A stretch of DNA of 33,370 nt. Source: Trichocoleus sp. FACHB-46 (GTDB lineage Bacteria; Cyanobacteriota; Cyanobacteriia; FACHB-46). The DNA lies in NCBI RefSeq assembly GCF_014695385.1, contig NZ_JACJOD010000059.1:1-33370 (forward strand), read 5' to 3'. Below are positions 16,870-25,879 of the stretch, in pieces. How positions within the stretch are numbered: the first letter of the stretch is position 1; each line of letters starts with the position of its first letter. Under the pieces are notes generated by a model. That model worked only from the letters and a program-made list of their open reading frames with translations, searched no databases and was not told the origin of the DNA. Position numbers and translations under genes: made by a program.

Positions 16870-18729
16870 ATGGATGAGAGCCAAGTCAAATTTTTAGAGC
16901 TTGATTCAGTGGCTTTTGATGAAGTGCGGTTGAGCGATCGCACCTTTGATACTGACCCGTCCAAAATCCTGATCGAATCATCCGATCCGCAGAAGTTGCG
17001 CTTTGGTCTGATTGAGTGGCTAGCTGGGGCACCTAACCGTCAAGTCAAAGCTGAACGGAAACAAGCGATCGCCCAAACTCTGGAAATATCAACTCGCCAG
17101 GTTGAGCGGTTGCTCAATCAATACACCGAGGACAGGTTACGGGAGACGGCAGGGATCGAGCGTTCTGACAAGGGACAGCATCGAATCCATGAGTACTGGC
17201 AAGACTACATCCGCAAAGTTTACGAGCAAAGTCTTAAGGATAAACATCCTCTCAAGCCTGCTGATGTGGTACGCGAGGTACAGCGCCATGCGGTGATTGA
17301 TCTACGGCATGAAGAAGGGGACTGGCCTCATCCTGCAACGATTTACCGAATTTTGAAGCCCTTAGTCGAGCAGCAGAAACGAAAAAAGAAAATTCGCAAT
17401 CCGGGGTCGGGTTCATGGCTAGTTGTGGAAACCCGAGATGGAAAATCACTCAAAGCCGATTTCAGCAATCAGATTCTCCAGTGCGATCACACCAAGCTCG
17501 ATATTCGGATTGTGGACAAAGATGGCAAACTCCTGAACTGGAGACCTTGGCTCACCACAGTGGTTGACACTTTCTCAAGTTGCTTGGTTGGTTACCATCT
17601 CTGGCATAAACAGCCTGGGGCTCATGAAGTCGCTCTCACCCTTAGACATGCCATATTGCCCAAGCAGTATCCACCGAATTATGAATTGGAGAAACCTTGG
17701 GAGATTTATGGAGCACCACTACAGTACTTCTTTACCGACGGCGGTAAGGATTTGAGTAAATCCAAGCTCATTCAAACAGTGGGTAAGAAAATAGGATTTC
17801 AATGCGAACTGCGCGATCGCCCGATTCAAGGGGGCATCGTTGAGCGGCTTTTTAACACCATTAATACTCAGGTTCTCCAACCGTTTCCCGGCTACATCTC
17901 CCAAGAGGAGGGTGGAGCAGAACGGGCAGAAAAGGAAGCCTGTCTCACCTTCGAGGATATCGACAAATTTTTAGCGGGTTACTTCTGCGACGACTACAAC
18001 CATCAGCCCTACCCTAAAAGCCCAGGTGATACGCGCTTTGAGCGATGGTTTAGGGGAATGGGAAAGAAGCTGCCTGAACCTCTCAATGAACGTGACCTGG
18101 ACATCTGCTTGATGAAAGAGGAACAACGGGTGCTTCAGGCGCATGGGTCTGTTTACTTTGCCAACCTGACCTACCGCTGCGAAGAATTGCGATCGCGACC
18201 AGGTGAATATGTCACGCTGGCTTATGACCCTGACCACATTTTGACCCTGTACATCTACAGCCAAGCCACAGGAGAAGCAGGTGAGTTTATTGGCTATGCT
18301 CACGCGATCAACCTGGATACTCAAGATTTGAGCCTAGATGAGCTGAAGCAATTGAACAAAGCCCGGAGTCATGCTAAGCGTAACCATTCAAATTATGATG
18401 CGCTCGTAGCACTGAACAAGCGCCAGAAACTCGTAGGAAAGCGGCAGCAAGAGCAGAAGGAACGGCAGCGCTCAGAGCAGAGAAAACTGCGTGGAAAGAG
18501 CCAGCAGCACTCGAACGTGGTGAAACTGCGCCAAGAGCGAGCAGGCAAAGCTGCTAGCAGTTCCGAATCGATCGAACTGCTGCCAGAAAGGGTTGCGCCC
18601 GAATCAATGAAGCCTCAGTCCCCTGTACTTCCTCCACAGACACTTGAGGTTGCGGCTTCTGCACCTCAGCCTGAGGAACGGCATCGACTGGTTGTGACCA
18701 AGAAGCAGGTACTGAAGAGGACTTGGTAG
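16870..18729 (+). CDS. tnsB: TnsB-like DDE transposase (type V-K CAST relative)
   Basis: The protein has 619 residues and appears full length. An N-terminal helical/HTH DNA-binding region (about 40-165) includes STRQVERLLNQY and RETAGIERSDKG. The catalytic RNase H fold has Asp206 (LQCDHTKLDIR), Asp290 (YFFTDGGKDL) and Glu325 (GGIVERLFNTINTQ). A beta-barrel follows (about 420-500). The basic, poorly conserved C-terminal tail (about 510-619) ends HRLVVTKKQVLKRTW, the part that contacts TnsC in CASTs. It closely resembles the TnsB of the Anabaena cylindrica CAST as I remember it. It catalyses strand transfer at the transposon ends, and without TnsA transposition is replicative. The left-end repeats lie directly upstream, as in CASTs. 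The DDE set is intact but its AAA partner downstream is broken and no Cas12k, TniQ or CRISPR array is in the window. Confidence 0.92.
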   Translation: MDESQVKFLELDSVAFDEVRLSDRTFDTDPSKILIESSDPQKLRFGLIEWLAGAPNRQVKAERKQAIAQTLEISTRQVERLLNQYTEDRLRETAGIERSDKGQHRIHEYWQDYIRKVYEQSLKDKHPLKPADVVREVQRHAVIDLRHEEGDWPHPATIYRILKPLVEQQKRKKKIRNPGSGSWLVVETRDGKSLKADFSNQILQCDHTKLDIRIVDKDGKLLNWRPWLTTVVDTFSSCLVGYHLWHKQPGAHEVALTLRHAILPKQYPPNYELEKPWEIYGAPLQYFFTDGGKDLSKSKLIQTVGKKIGFQCELRDRPIQGGIVERLFNTINTQVLQPFPGYISQEEGGAERAEKEACLTFEDIDKFLAGYFCDDYNHQPYPKSPGDTRFERWFRGMGKKLPEPLNERDLDICLMKEEQRVLQAHGSVYFANLTYRCEELRSRPGEYVTLAYDPDHILTLYIYSQATGEAGEFIGYAHAINLDTQDLSLDELKQLNKARSHAKRNHSNYDALVALNKRQKLVGKRQQEQKERQRSEQRKLRGKSQQHSNVVKLRQERAGKAASSSESIELLPERVAPESMKPQSPVLPPQTLEVAASAPQPEERHRLVVTKKQVLKRTW

Positions 18730-18732
18730 GAC

Positions 18733-19200
18733 ATGGCACAATCAGAGCTAGCGATTCAGGCTCCAGTAGAAGTTTTAGCGCCTCAACTCGACCTCTGCGA
18801 TGTCCTGGCCACAACGGCGGCGATCGAGGAACTATTCAAAACAGCGTTTATTCCCACCGATCGGGCTTCGCAATATTTCAGATGGCTAGATGAACTGCGA
18901 TTGTTGAAGCAGTGTGGTCGAGTGATTGGCCCCAGAGAAGTTGGCAAAAGCCGATCGTCCGCACATTATCAAGAAGTGGATCGAAAACGGGTTTCATGCG
19001 TCAAAGCGTGGTCCAACTCAAGCTTTAAACGGTTGTTTTCCCAAATCCTCAGGGACATCAACCATGCAGCACCAATGGGAAAACGGCAGGACTTACGCTC
19101 TCGATTAGCTGGATGTTTGGAGCCCTTTGGCATTGAACTTTGGTTGCTTGAGTCCAAGAGCTTACTAGCGGCGGGTAAGGCGGAACGTTATGCAGCCTGA
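18733..19200 (+). pseudogene. tnsC: TnsC, truncated before Walker B
   Basis: The frame encodes 155 residues and starts three bases after tnsB. It matches the first half of CAST TnsC: IPTDRASQYFRWLDELRLL, a Walker A-like GPREVGKS (66-73), VKAWSNSSFKRLFSQIL, INHAAPMGKR and RLAGCLEPFGIEL. TnsC normally continues with the Walker B segment (VIVDNADN-like). Here the sequence switches to an unrelated tail (WLLESKSLLAAGKAERYAA) and stops. Intact TnsC is about 275 residues, so Walker B, the sensors and the C-terminal lid are missing and ATP-driven filament and target selection should be lost. The same frame after the stop reads on to about 19290 with two more stops and ends LEQLLKLQRVIQVSNILDMV, a relic of another unidentified gene. 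The junction looks like a deletion that removed the rest of the transposon. Confidence 0.82.
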
Positions 19201-19330
19201 GTTATTAGCAAAGACATCTATGATTAGTTAGAACAATTGCTGAAGTTACAACGAGTGATTCAGGTTTCCAATATTTTGGATATGGTGTGAAGCCCGACTA
19301 GCTACTGAGAATAAGGAGCAGGTGCCATCA

Positions 19331-20146
19331 ATGATTAGAAAGGAAGAGGCAATCGCGCAGCCAGAAGCAATTTTTAATGCCGCATCTGATTACTTTGACG
19401 CTCCAGCATTATCTTTTTGGAATCGCTTTGGACAACAAACTATTGATCGGCTCTCGCTTCGTTCCGGCGATCACGTTTTAGATGTTTGTTGTGGGACTGG
19501 TGCTTCTGCAATTCCAGCAGCAGTAAGTGTGGGTTCTACGGGACAGGTGCTGGGGATAGATCTGGCTGAATCTTTGCTTGAACTGGCACGTAACAAGTCA
19601 CGGCAGCAAGGTCTTGAGAATATCGAGTTTCGATATGGGGATTTTGAGAATCTAGGGTTACCCAACGAAAGTTTTGACGCGATTGTTTGTGTTTTCGGGA
19701 TTTTCTTTGTTCCAGACATGCTCGCAGCAGTTCGAGAACTTTGGCGGATGGTTCGTCCTGGCGGGAAACTAGCCATTACCTCCTGGGGAGAGAAGGTGTT
19801 TGAACCTGCTAATCAAAATTTCTGGGGTGCGATTGAGGCTGAGCGCCCAGATCTGTGTAGGAAATTTACGCCGTGGGAGCGGATCTGCGATCCTGCCTCA
19901 CTACAATCACTACTAGAAGCAGGCGGCGCAACCCATGTAGAGATTTTCGCTGAAGTCGGCACTCATGAACTGGTTACTCCAGAAGATTGGTGGACGATGG
20001 TTTTGGGGGGTGGACTCAGAGGTACGATCGACCAACTTGATCCGGCAGCAAGGGAGCGTGTCCGACAAGCGAATCTGCATTTCCTTCGGACTAATGAAGT
20101 TCATTCACTTGAGGTTAATGTCTTGTATGCAGTAGCCCAGAAATAA
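19331..20146 (+). CDS. Class I SAM-dependent methyltransferase
   Basis: The protein has 271 residues from ATG 19331; an in-frame GTG at 19322 is possible, and AAGGAG (19313-19318) could serve either. The SAM-binding motif I is HVLDVCCGTGASAIPAA, followed by an acidic residue after strand 2 (VLGIDLAESLLELA). IEFRYGDFENLGLPNESFDA and AIVCVFGIFFVPDM are motifs II/III, and MVRPGGKLAITSWG is the post-motif. It belongs to the UbiE/Methyltransf_11-like group of small-molecule methyltransferases; the substrate cannot be told. It stands alone, with a relic of the Tn7-like element before it and an attC-like hairpin plus terminator after it. That is the layout of a captured gene cassette. Confidence 0.88.
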   Translation: MIRKEEAIAQPEAIFNAASDYFDAPALSFWNRFGQQTIDRLSLRSGDHVLDVCCGTGASAIPAAVSVGSTGQVLGIDLAESLLELARNKSRQQGLENIEFRYGDFENLGLPNESFDAIVCVFGIFFVPDMLAAVRELWRMVRPGGKLAITSWGEKVFEPANQNFWGAIEAERPDLCRKFTPWERICDPASLQSLLEAGGATHVEIFAEVGTHELVTPEDWWTMVLGGGLRGTIDQLDPAARERVRQANLHFLRTNEVHSLEVNVLYAVAQK

Positions 20147-20195
20147 CTCCAAAGAAATTAGGTAATCGGTATTTTTAGATGGGTCCTGTCGTCGG

Positions 20196-20283
20196 TTGCA
20201 TAACATTGCGCTGAACTGGAACGGAGCGTGAATTATCTGTGAGCCCCAGAGCATCGCCGTCCGATTAGCTTCAACGTTAACAA
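20196..20283. repeat. attC-like imperfect inverted repeat
   Basis: The left arm TTGCATAACATTGCGCTGAA (20196-20215), continuing to about 20230, pairs imperfectly with the right arm ending CTTCAACGTTAACAA (20269-20283). Several single unpaired bases and a roughly 20-base loop are present. Imperfect arms with extrahelical bases, AAC/GTT at the tips and a position just after a lone ORF are features of integron attC sites. The core does not match GTTRRRY exactly, and no integrase or second site is visible. Confidence 0.4.
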
Positions 20284-20290
20284 CTAGCAA

Positions 20291-20323
20291 CAATGCCGAA
20301 AATGAGTGAATTCGGCATTGTTT
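20291..20323 (+). terminator. Terminator after the methyltransferase gene
   Basis: CAATGCCGAA (20291-20300) and TTCGGCATTG (20311-20320) form a perfect 10-bp stem with a 10-base loop, followed by a short TTT. The most likely role is termination of the methyltransferase transcript. It could also serve in the opposite direction. Confidence 0.6.
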
Positions 20324-20641
20324 GGATTGCGATCGCTTGAGCTCCCAATGGTTTGAGGCGTACTACAAGAAGCACGCCGGTATTAGTTTTCGGCAATGTT
20401 TGCAGGAAACGTACAACACCTCCTCGCAAACCGAAAAATCAAGAGGTGCGATCGCAGCATTTTGATCACGCCTTTCCACTCCCTTTCACTCCCCTCGGCT
20501 CATCCAGGAAATTTATCCAATTTAGTCCTAGTGGAAAATTAGTATTACTATCCGCTGAGACTAATTTTTGAGGGCGCAGCGGGGTGCTTAGAAACCTATA
20601 CCGCTCCACCCACTGGCTGTGGGTACTTTCCATTTCCTCAC
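20324..20641. other. Intergenic region with a short unrecognised reading-frame remnant
   Basis: About 320 bases lie between the terminator and the end of the histidine kinase gene. Plus-strand bases 20344-20466 read SQWFEAYYKKHAGISFRQCL and then to a stop without a start codon. It has the composition of a real protein and may be the C-terminus of a lost gene. The rest shows nothing recognisable apart from scattered GCGATCGC-type sites. Confidence 0.35.
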
Positions 20642-23614
20642 TCACTTTCTTCCTATCAAAGTTGTGATGGCTTTGATGAGTTTATCCGGTTCAATGGGTT
20701 TGGCGAGATGCTGCTGAAATCCCGCTTGCAGAGCTTGTTGGTGGTTCAACTCTCCCACATAAGCAGTTAGGGCGATCGCCGGAGTTTGCCCGCCCTGCTC
20801 TGGGGGTAAGGCTCTCAGCTGCTGCATCAGCATATAGCCATCCATGTGCGGCATGCCCACATCACTGACAATTACATCTGGAACAGACTGCTCTAGGACT
20901 TCCAGCGCTGCCTCACCAGAGCTAACCGCTGTGACCTTCGCCCCGTTTTGTTCTAGCAGAAAAGCCTGAAATTCACGGGTATCTGTATCGTCATCTACCA
21001 GCAAAACTTGGATGTTGTTTAAAGGCGCTTTTGTTTCGGTTGGAGTACGGTTGGATCGAGGCGTGATGGATGCGGTTTGCAGCATGACGGGCAATTGCAC
21101 GATGAAGGTTGCACCTTGATTCTCCCCAGCGCTCTCTGCACTCACCGTGCCCCCGTGCAGTTCCACGATTTGTCGCACGATCGCCAGACCTAACCCTAAG
21201 CCTCCGAATCTGCGCGTAGTGGAACCGTCTTCTTGGCGAAAATACTCAAACACATGTGGTAGAAACTCGGGATTAATACCCTTGCCCGTATCGATTACCT
21301 GAATTTGAGCCGATTGCCCGATTTGTTTCAGTTCGACCGTGACCTGTCCACCGTTAGGTGTGAATTTCACGGCATTCGTCAGCAAGTTCCACACAACTTG
21401 CTGGAGGCGTGCCGCATCACCGAAGACGGGCGCGATATCCGAGGTGAGGTCCAGCACGACTGCAATGTTCTTGGCTTCTGCCGCCAACTGTACGGTTTCA
21501 AGCGCCGCAGAAATCACAAACGCCAAACTGGTGGGGGTCGCGGTTAAGGTCAGCTTGCCCTGCATAATGCGGGCGATGTCAAGCAGATCTTCAATCAGTT
21601 GCGATTGTAGCTTGGCATTGCGCTCGATCGTGGCGATGGCTTCGGCTTGCCGGGTCGCATCGAGTTTGCCGGTTTGCAGTAAGCGCGTCCACCCCAAAAT
21701 CGGGTTCAGGGGCGATCGCAGTTCATGCGACAGCACCGCTAGAAACTCATCTTTGATGCGATTCGCTCGTTCAGCCGTGGCGCGAGCGGCTTGTTCGCGT
21801 TGCAGGAGATGTTCGCGTTCAGCCTCAGCCCGTTTCTTCTCACTGATGTTGAGGACGGTGCCGATGAAGCGGCAGGCAATACCTGCTGGATTGAAAAACG
21901 CTCTCCCTTTTGCCGCAATCCAGCGCTCTACACCATCTTCGAGACCGATCGTGCGGTATTCAATATCATACTCACCGTTACTTTCAGGGTTGAACGCAAA
22001 CTGCACTACTTGATCCGTGCGCTCGCGATCCTCTGGATGTAACCCAGATAAGAAGACATCGTAGTTAACCTCTGATTCAGGTGACAGCCCAAATGCGGCT
22101 TTGCATTGGTCGTCCCATTGCAGGACACCTGTGATCGGGTTAAAGTCCCAGATGCCCAGCTCGGCTGAAGCCAATGCCAACCGTAAGCGATTTTCACTTT
22201 CACGCCAGGCGGCCTCGGCCTGTTTGCGATCGGTGATGTCTGCCAGTGCTCCAGGAAAAGCGAGTGGCGTCCCATCCGCACCATATTCAACGCGACCTCG
22301 TGCCACCAGCCAGCGCTGCTCCCCCGTCGCTGTGTGGACGCGGTACTCAGTGACATATTCCTCGCCCGTTTCAATGGCTTGATGAATGGCTGCGACTACT
22401 CGGGGGCGGTCTTCTTCGTGCATCGCTTGTACAAATAGTTCGAGTGGTAAGCCGCTCACCGCTTGTACTGGGTCAACGCCAAACAGGTGAGCAAAGGCTT
22501 GATTCACGATGACGAGATTCTCTGGAATCTTCCACCGCCAGGTGTAAATCGCTCCTGCCAGCAAAGCCGCCTCTAACTGCACATGAGTTTCTCGCAGGTC
22601 AGCTTCTATCTGCTGTCGCTCTAGTTCCGTGACCACTCGATCCGCAAAAATTGTCAGCAAGGATGCTGCCAGTTGCGTCTGCTCCAATGGCTTGCCATCC
22701 ATAACCCCTAATAACCCGAGGGGAGTGCCGCTGGAGTTAAAGAAGGGAACCGCTACATAGCTTTCAACTGCAAGTGGTTTCAGTAGGGGTGCGTTGGGAA
22801 ATTGAGCTTGCACATTGCGTGGGTAGCAGCAAGTTTTTCGTTGTGCAATGACTTCCCAACAGGGGGTGTCTTGCAAAGGATATTCCAGGTTATCTACGAG
22901 CTGAGCATGAGCGCAGGTAGCGACCGTCCTCAGCATTTTGGGATCATCACCCCTGACTAAGCCGATGTAGGCATAATTCATGCCTAAAACTCTGGCGAGG
23001 TGCTGCACCAGAGCCGAGAAAAAAGCATCCCCCGTGACCGTCGATACGCCTTGAGTCATCTCTAGCAGCGCCGCATTGACCTGAGCAATCTGATGAGCGG
23101 CCAATCGCAATTCCAGTTCATCCACGACCATTGCTGCCAGGTCAACTAAAGTCGCTTGTTGCTTGGGGCTCAAGGGCTCATGGGGTTGAGTATCGAGCAA
23201 ACAGAGCGTACCGAGATTGAAGCCGTCTGGAGTCAGGAGGGGGGCACCTGCATAGAAGCGTACACCGGGTTCACTTTGCACAAAGGGATTACAGACAAAA
23301 CGATCGTCCTGGCGAGTATCGGGAACAATCAGAGACTCATTCGTTAACAGGGCAAAGCTGCAAAGGGTCGCATCACGCGGAACTTCAGAAGCATCGAAGC
23401 CAATGGTGGACTTAAACCAAGCTCTAGACTCATCGACGAGAGAGATCAGGACGATGGGCAAATCAAACAGCCGGGCTGCCAGGGTAGTAATGCGATCGAA
23501 TGCAGCTTCGGGGGGAGTGTCGAGAATCTTGTAGCGATGCAACGCTGCCAACCGCTCAGTTTCATTTGCTGGGAGGGGTCTAGTTACAAGCTTTTGAGAC
23601 AGTTGCTCAGTCAT
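20642..23614 (-). CDS. Hybrid sensor histidine kinase (GAF-GAF-PAS-PAS-HisKA-HATPase-REC)
   Basis: The protein has 990 residues from ATG 23614 (MTEQLSQKLVTRPLPANETE). The open frame begins at TTG 23701, but the extra residues do not look like protein. Two GAF domains come first (about 20-175 and 180-345), the first with ILDTPPEAAFDRITTLAARL. Two PAS/PAC pairs follow (about 355-480 and 485-610), then HisKA with the phospho-accepting His near 629 (VLSHELRSPLNPILGW) and the HATPase with N, G1 and G2 boxes (NLLTNAVKFTP, DTGKGI, GGLGLGLAI). The C-terminal receiver domain has its phospho-accepting Asp near 917 (DVIVSDVGMPHMDGY). No membrane segments are seen, so it is a cytoplasmic sensor. The first GAF type is common in stress or light sensing, but no bilin-binding Cys motif is evident. 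No response regulator or output gene is adjacent. Confidence 0.93.
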   Translation of the reverse strand: MTEQLSQKLVTRPLPANETERLAALHRYKILDTPPEAAFDRITTLAARLFDLPIVLISLVDESRAWFKSTIGFDASEVPRDATLCSFALLTNESLIVPDTRQDDRFVCNPFVQSEPGVRFYAGAPLLTPDGFNLGTLCLLDTQPHEPLSPKQQATLVDLAAMVVDELELRLAAHQIAQVNAALLEMTQGVSTVTGDAFFSALVQHLARVLGMNYAYIGLVRGDDPKMLRTVATCAHAQLVDNLEYPLQDTPCWEVIAQRKTCCYPRNVQAQFPNAPLLKPLAVESYVAVPFFNSSGTPLGLLGVMDGKPLEQTQLAASLLTIFADRVVTELERQQIEADLRETHVQLEAALLAGAIYTWRWKIPENLVIVNQAFAHLFGVDPVQAVSGLPLELFVQAMHEEDRPRVVAAIHQAIETGEEYVTEYRVHTATGEQRWLVARGRVEYGADGTPLAFPGALADITDRKQAEAAWRESENRLRLALASAELGIWDFNPITGVLQWDDQCKAAFGLSPESEVNYDVFLSGLHPEDRERTDQVVQFAFNPESNGEYDIEYRTIGLEDGVERWIAAKGRAFFNPAGIACRFIGTVLNISEKKRAEAEREHLLQREQAARATAERANRIKDEFLAVLSHELRSPLNPILGWTRLLQTGKLDATRQAEAIATIERNAKLQSQLIEDLLDIARIMQGKLTLTATPTSLAFVISAALETVQLAAEAKNIAVVLDLTSDIAPVFGDAARLQQVVWNLLTNAVKFTPNGGQVTVELKQIGQSAQIQVIDTGKGINPEFLPHVFEYFRQEDGSTTRRFGGLGLGLAIVRQIVELHGGTVSAESAGENQGATFIVQLPVMLQTASITPRSNRTPTETKAPLNNIQVLLVDDDTDTREFQAFLLEQNGAKVTAVSSGEAALEVLEQSVPDVIVSDVGMPHMDGYMLMQQLRALPPEQGGQTPAIALTAYVGELNHQQALQAGFQQHLAKPIEPDKLIKAITTLIGRK

Positions 23615-24067
23615 AGAAATGGGTGAGGACGGTGAATCAAGATCGGTGTTAGTCGCAAGCCATGAAAGATGGCTGTAGATTCTAACCAGTACGTTAATCA
23701 AATTGGCGATCGCTTTTGAGTATCAGAATTCCCGATGATCCCTAGAGGTAGATAGCTTTATAGAGGAGAGTACAAAACCATCGCACCACTTAGCAATCAA
23801 AATTTCCCATCACCATACGAAGGCGGAAAGGCGGAACTACTTTTAGAAACTGAGAGCCGCGATCGCCCCCTCCAGCTGTACTTCCGAAACCTCTAAATAC
23901 CGCTAAAGCGCTTGTGACCTGCGGGGCCCAGATATCTCCTGAATCACTCTGCTCTCTTGCACCCCATGTAGCTTCTAGGCTTTGTACTACTCTGTCTTAT
24001 AAGCATAGGCTTTGTAAATTTAAGGCATTAGAACATTCCAAGTAAAGCTAACAATTTCAAAACCGTG
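23615..24067. other. Intergenic region containing a recombinase relic
   Basis: Upstream of the histidine kinase about 450 bases carry no intact gene. The only recognisable content is the tyrosine recombinase relic at 23841-23950, annotated separately. The rest is AT-rich and no promoter can be assigned with confidence. Confidence 0.4.
23841..23950 (-). pseudogene. Relic of a tyrosine recombinase C-terminus
   Basis: The plus-strand sequence from about 23841 (tttagaaactgagagcc) through gatatctcctgaatcactc runs parallel to 24806-24920 with many substitutions over about 105 bases. That second copy encodes the C-terminal GHRSLQALQRYLEVSE region of a recombinase. Here the frame is broken and key residues are altered. 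It is therefore an older, more decayed copy on the other side of the membrane-protein gene at 24068-24697. Confidence 0.65.
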
Positions 24068-24697
24068 TTAAGCGTCATCAGTTCTCGTTGCTTGTACCTT
24101 TGTGGAAAGTATGTTGCCTACGTAGTCTCGCTGTTCTTCTGGAAGGAGAAGCTTTGCGCTAGGTTTCAGGGAAAACATCGAACCCGGTTTTACAGTGATT
24201 ACAAGAAGGTTAGGCTCTGCCCGGTCCCAGTGGTAAGCAGTTATCTCTTCCCACTTCAGCAAAACAAAGCCAAGGTAAATGCCGTTTTCATAAACAAGTA
24301 AATTGCTAAAGACCGATAGGGCGTAGCTAATTGAAAAACTCCAAAGTAGAAGCAGGGGCGACCAATCTCGTAATGAACTCGGGAAATTTGGAGTACCACC
24401 CATCACTTCATAAATTATGAAAGCTAAGGCAATGAGGCTAATAACAATATAAATAACGGCAAGAGACTGAGCTAAATAATTATTCTGAAGACGGCCTACT
24501 CTCCTCAATAGAGAGCCTGTTTCTCTATGGCCATAGGCTGCCCAATTTAACACTGGAATCCATATAAGAAGGCTAGCCAAAATCAGAAAAGATGAGGGGA
24601 AATCTAGCCTTGCATCAATTCCTGAGAGGGCCAAGCAGTAGTACAAACCAATAAAGACAACGAGGCCCAGAATGAAAAAAAGAAAAAAGCGGGGCAT
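24068..24697 (-). CDS. DUF5673-like integral membrane protein
   Basis: The protein has 209 residues from ATG 24697 (MPRFFLFFILGLVVF); a TTG four codons upstream is in frame. Four hydrophobic segments (about 3-25, 35-57, 75-100 and 113-137) are followed by a soluble C-terminal domain of about 65 residues. That domain runs from ENGIYLGFVLLKWEEITAYH to LLLPEEQRDYVGNIL. The C-terminal pattern (G-x2-L-L-x-W-x-x-I-x-x-Y/H-W, a strand pair, then P-x2-x-R-x2-V-x2-I-L) is that of DUF5673, a PH-like membrane-associated domain of unknown role. A second protein with the same architecture is encoded at 30889-31608. Recombinase relics lie on both sides, suggesting it arrived as cargo. Confidence 0.7.
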   Translation of the reverse strand: MPRFFLFFILGLVVFIGLYYCLALSGIDARLDFPSSFLILASLLIWIPVLNWAAYGHRETGSLLRRVGRLQNNYLAQSLAVIYIVISLIALAFIIYEVMGGTPNFPSSLRDWSPLLLLWSFSISYALSVFSNLLVYENGIYLGFVLLKWEEITAYHWDRAEPNLLVITVKPGSMFSLKPSAKLLLPEEQRDYVGNILSTKVQATRTDDA

Positions 24698-24806
24698 TCT
24701 ATGTTCCAAGTGATTTAATGCAGACCAGAGCTTAAAAACATTAACGGATTGTTCAACTCCGGAAGCAATTGCTTATGTCCTCCATGCTTTGTGAAGCATC
24801 AATACT

Positions 24807-25360
24807 TCAAAAACTGAGAGAGGCGATCGCCCCCTCCAGTTGCAGTTCCGACACCTCCAGATAGCGTTGGAGGGCCTGCAAGCTACGGTGTCCCGATATC
24901 TCCTGAATGACTCGTAATGGCACTCCGGCACTACTCATCTGGGTTAGAGCAGTTCGTCTAAAACTATGCGTACTAACTCCTACTAGCCCCAAGCGATCGC
25001 ACGTCTCTCGCAGAATCTCATCCGCTGACTTGGGGTTAATGTGGCCGCGCCCGTGCCGTCCGGGGAAGAGGTACTGTTTTTACCCGCCCTAGCGCGGTAC
25101 GTCTCCAGGTATCCCCTTAGAACTGCGTTAACTGGAATCTGGCGCGTCTCCTGCTTCCCCTTCGTGTTGGCCTTGCGCAGAGTAATCTTCATTCTGACTC
25201 CAGCTGCATCATAAGAGTCTGTGATCAGCATCGAACAAGCTTCACTGATACGACATCCCGTGTAGAGACAGATGCCAAAAAGGGCACGATCGCGATCGCC
25301 CTCAAACGCTTCAAACAACTTGCCAATTTCGTCAGACGTTAAAACCTTAGCTTTGCCTTA
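24807..25360 (-). pseudogene. Tyrosine recombinase/phage integrase, frameshifted
   Basis: Three reading-frame pieces together make a XerC/D-like catalytic domain. The upstream piece (about 25360-25319) reads KVLTSDEIGKLFEAFEGDRD after a frame change near KVDGKAK. The middle (25318 to about 25085) holds LFGICLYTGCRISEACSML with the first catalytic Arg. At a five-A run in GGTAAAAACAG (near 25080) one base appears to be missing. The next frame reads KQYLFPGRHGRGHINPKS and so on into HSFRRTALTQMSSAGVPL (His-x-x-Arg), SGHRSLQALQRYLEV (His and nucleophilic Tyr) and the end. All catalytic residues survive, so inactivation is recent or the frameshift is a sequence error. The N-terminal core-binding domain is absent or not recognised upstream. 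Confidence 0.8.
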
Positions 25361-25393
25361 CCGTCTACCTTCACGAAGCTGCTTCAGCAATTA

Positions 25394-25425
25394 CCCGAAG
25401 TAATTGTATTTTCTTCGGGTAAAAC
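25394..25425. repeat. Inverted repeat near the recombinase relic
   Basis: TTACCCGAA (25394-25402) and TTCGGGTAA (25417-25425) form a perfect 9-bp inverted repeat around 14 bases. It lies about 35 bases beyond the readable start of the recombinase pseudogene. It could be a crossover or accessory site, or simply a terminator for a lost gene. From here to 25640 I see no gene. Confidence 0.35.
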
Positions 25426-25673
25426 AGTCAAAGCATTGGTACGCCGTTGTTACGTCTGAACGGAGAGAAGCAGTTAATCCCAGCTTATCGATCGCTTCCT
25501 ATCCAAAATCGCTGAAACCTTGATTCTGTCGTTCATCGATAAGTTTTACTTAATCCCTGGGTCCTATCAGCATCATTTAAACCTTGAGCTGCTTAAAGAT
25601 GGAGGGCAAGTGGACTAAACCAGTAGGTCAGTCTTGCCTGACAGAAATAATTTCTAAGAATGTTGAACTCAAG

Positions 25674-25703
25674 TTGTATTTTTATGAGAAATCTCTTTAT
25701 ATA
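25674..25703 (+). promoter_or_regulatory. Possible sigma-70-type promoter for the NLR-like gene pair
   Basis: TTGTAT (25674-25679) and TATATA (25698-25703) are separated by 18 bases, about 175 bases upstream of the small helical protein gene. The region is AT-rich and has no competing ORF. This is motif matching by eye only. Confidence 0.25.
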
Positions 25704-25879
25704 AGGCAGGGTTTAGGCTCCAACATCCGTGGCACAGATCTCAACAATTAAATCTGCCATGCTGTTAACTGAGGGACGAAGCATTGGGGCTAGGGGATTT
25801 GTTGATTTTCTCAGCCTTTGGTGGAGAGCTTTGCTCCTTGTTTGTTTTGACTGTCTTAACATCTCAGGAGTTGAAGATC

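Noticed and set aside
16504-20323. Cas12k, tracrRNA or CRISPR repeats expected for a complete V-K CAST
   Set aside because: No Cas12k-like frame, no regularly spaced repeat array and no tracr-like structure could be found downstream of tnsC or elsewhere in the window.
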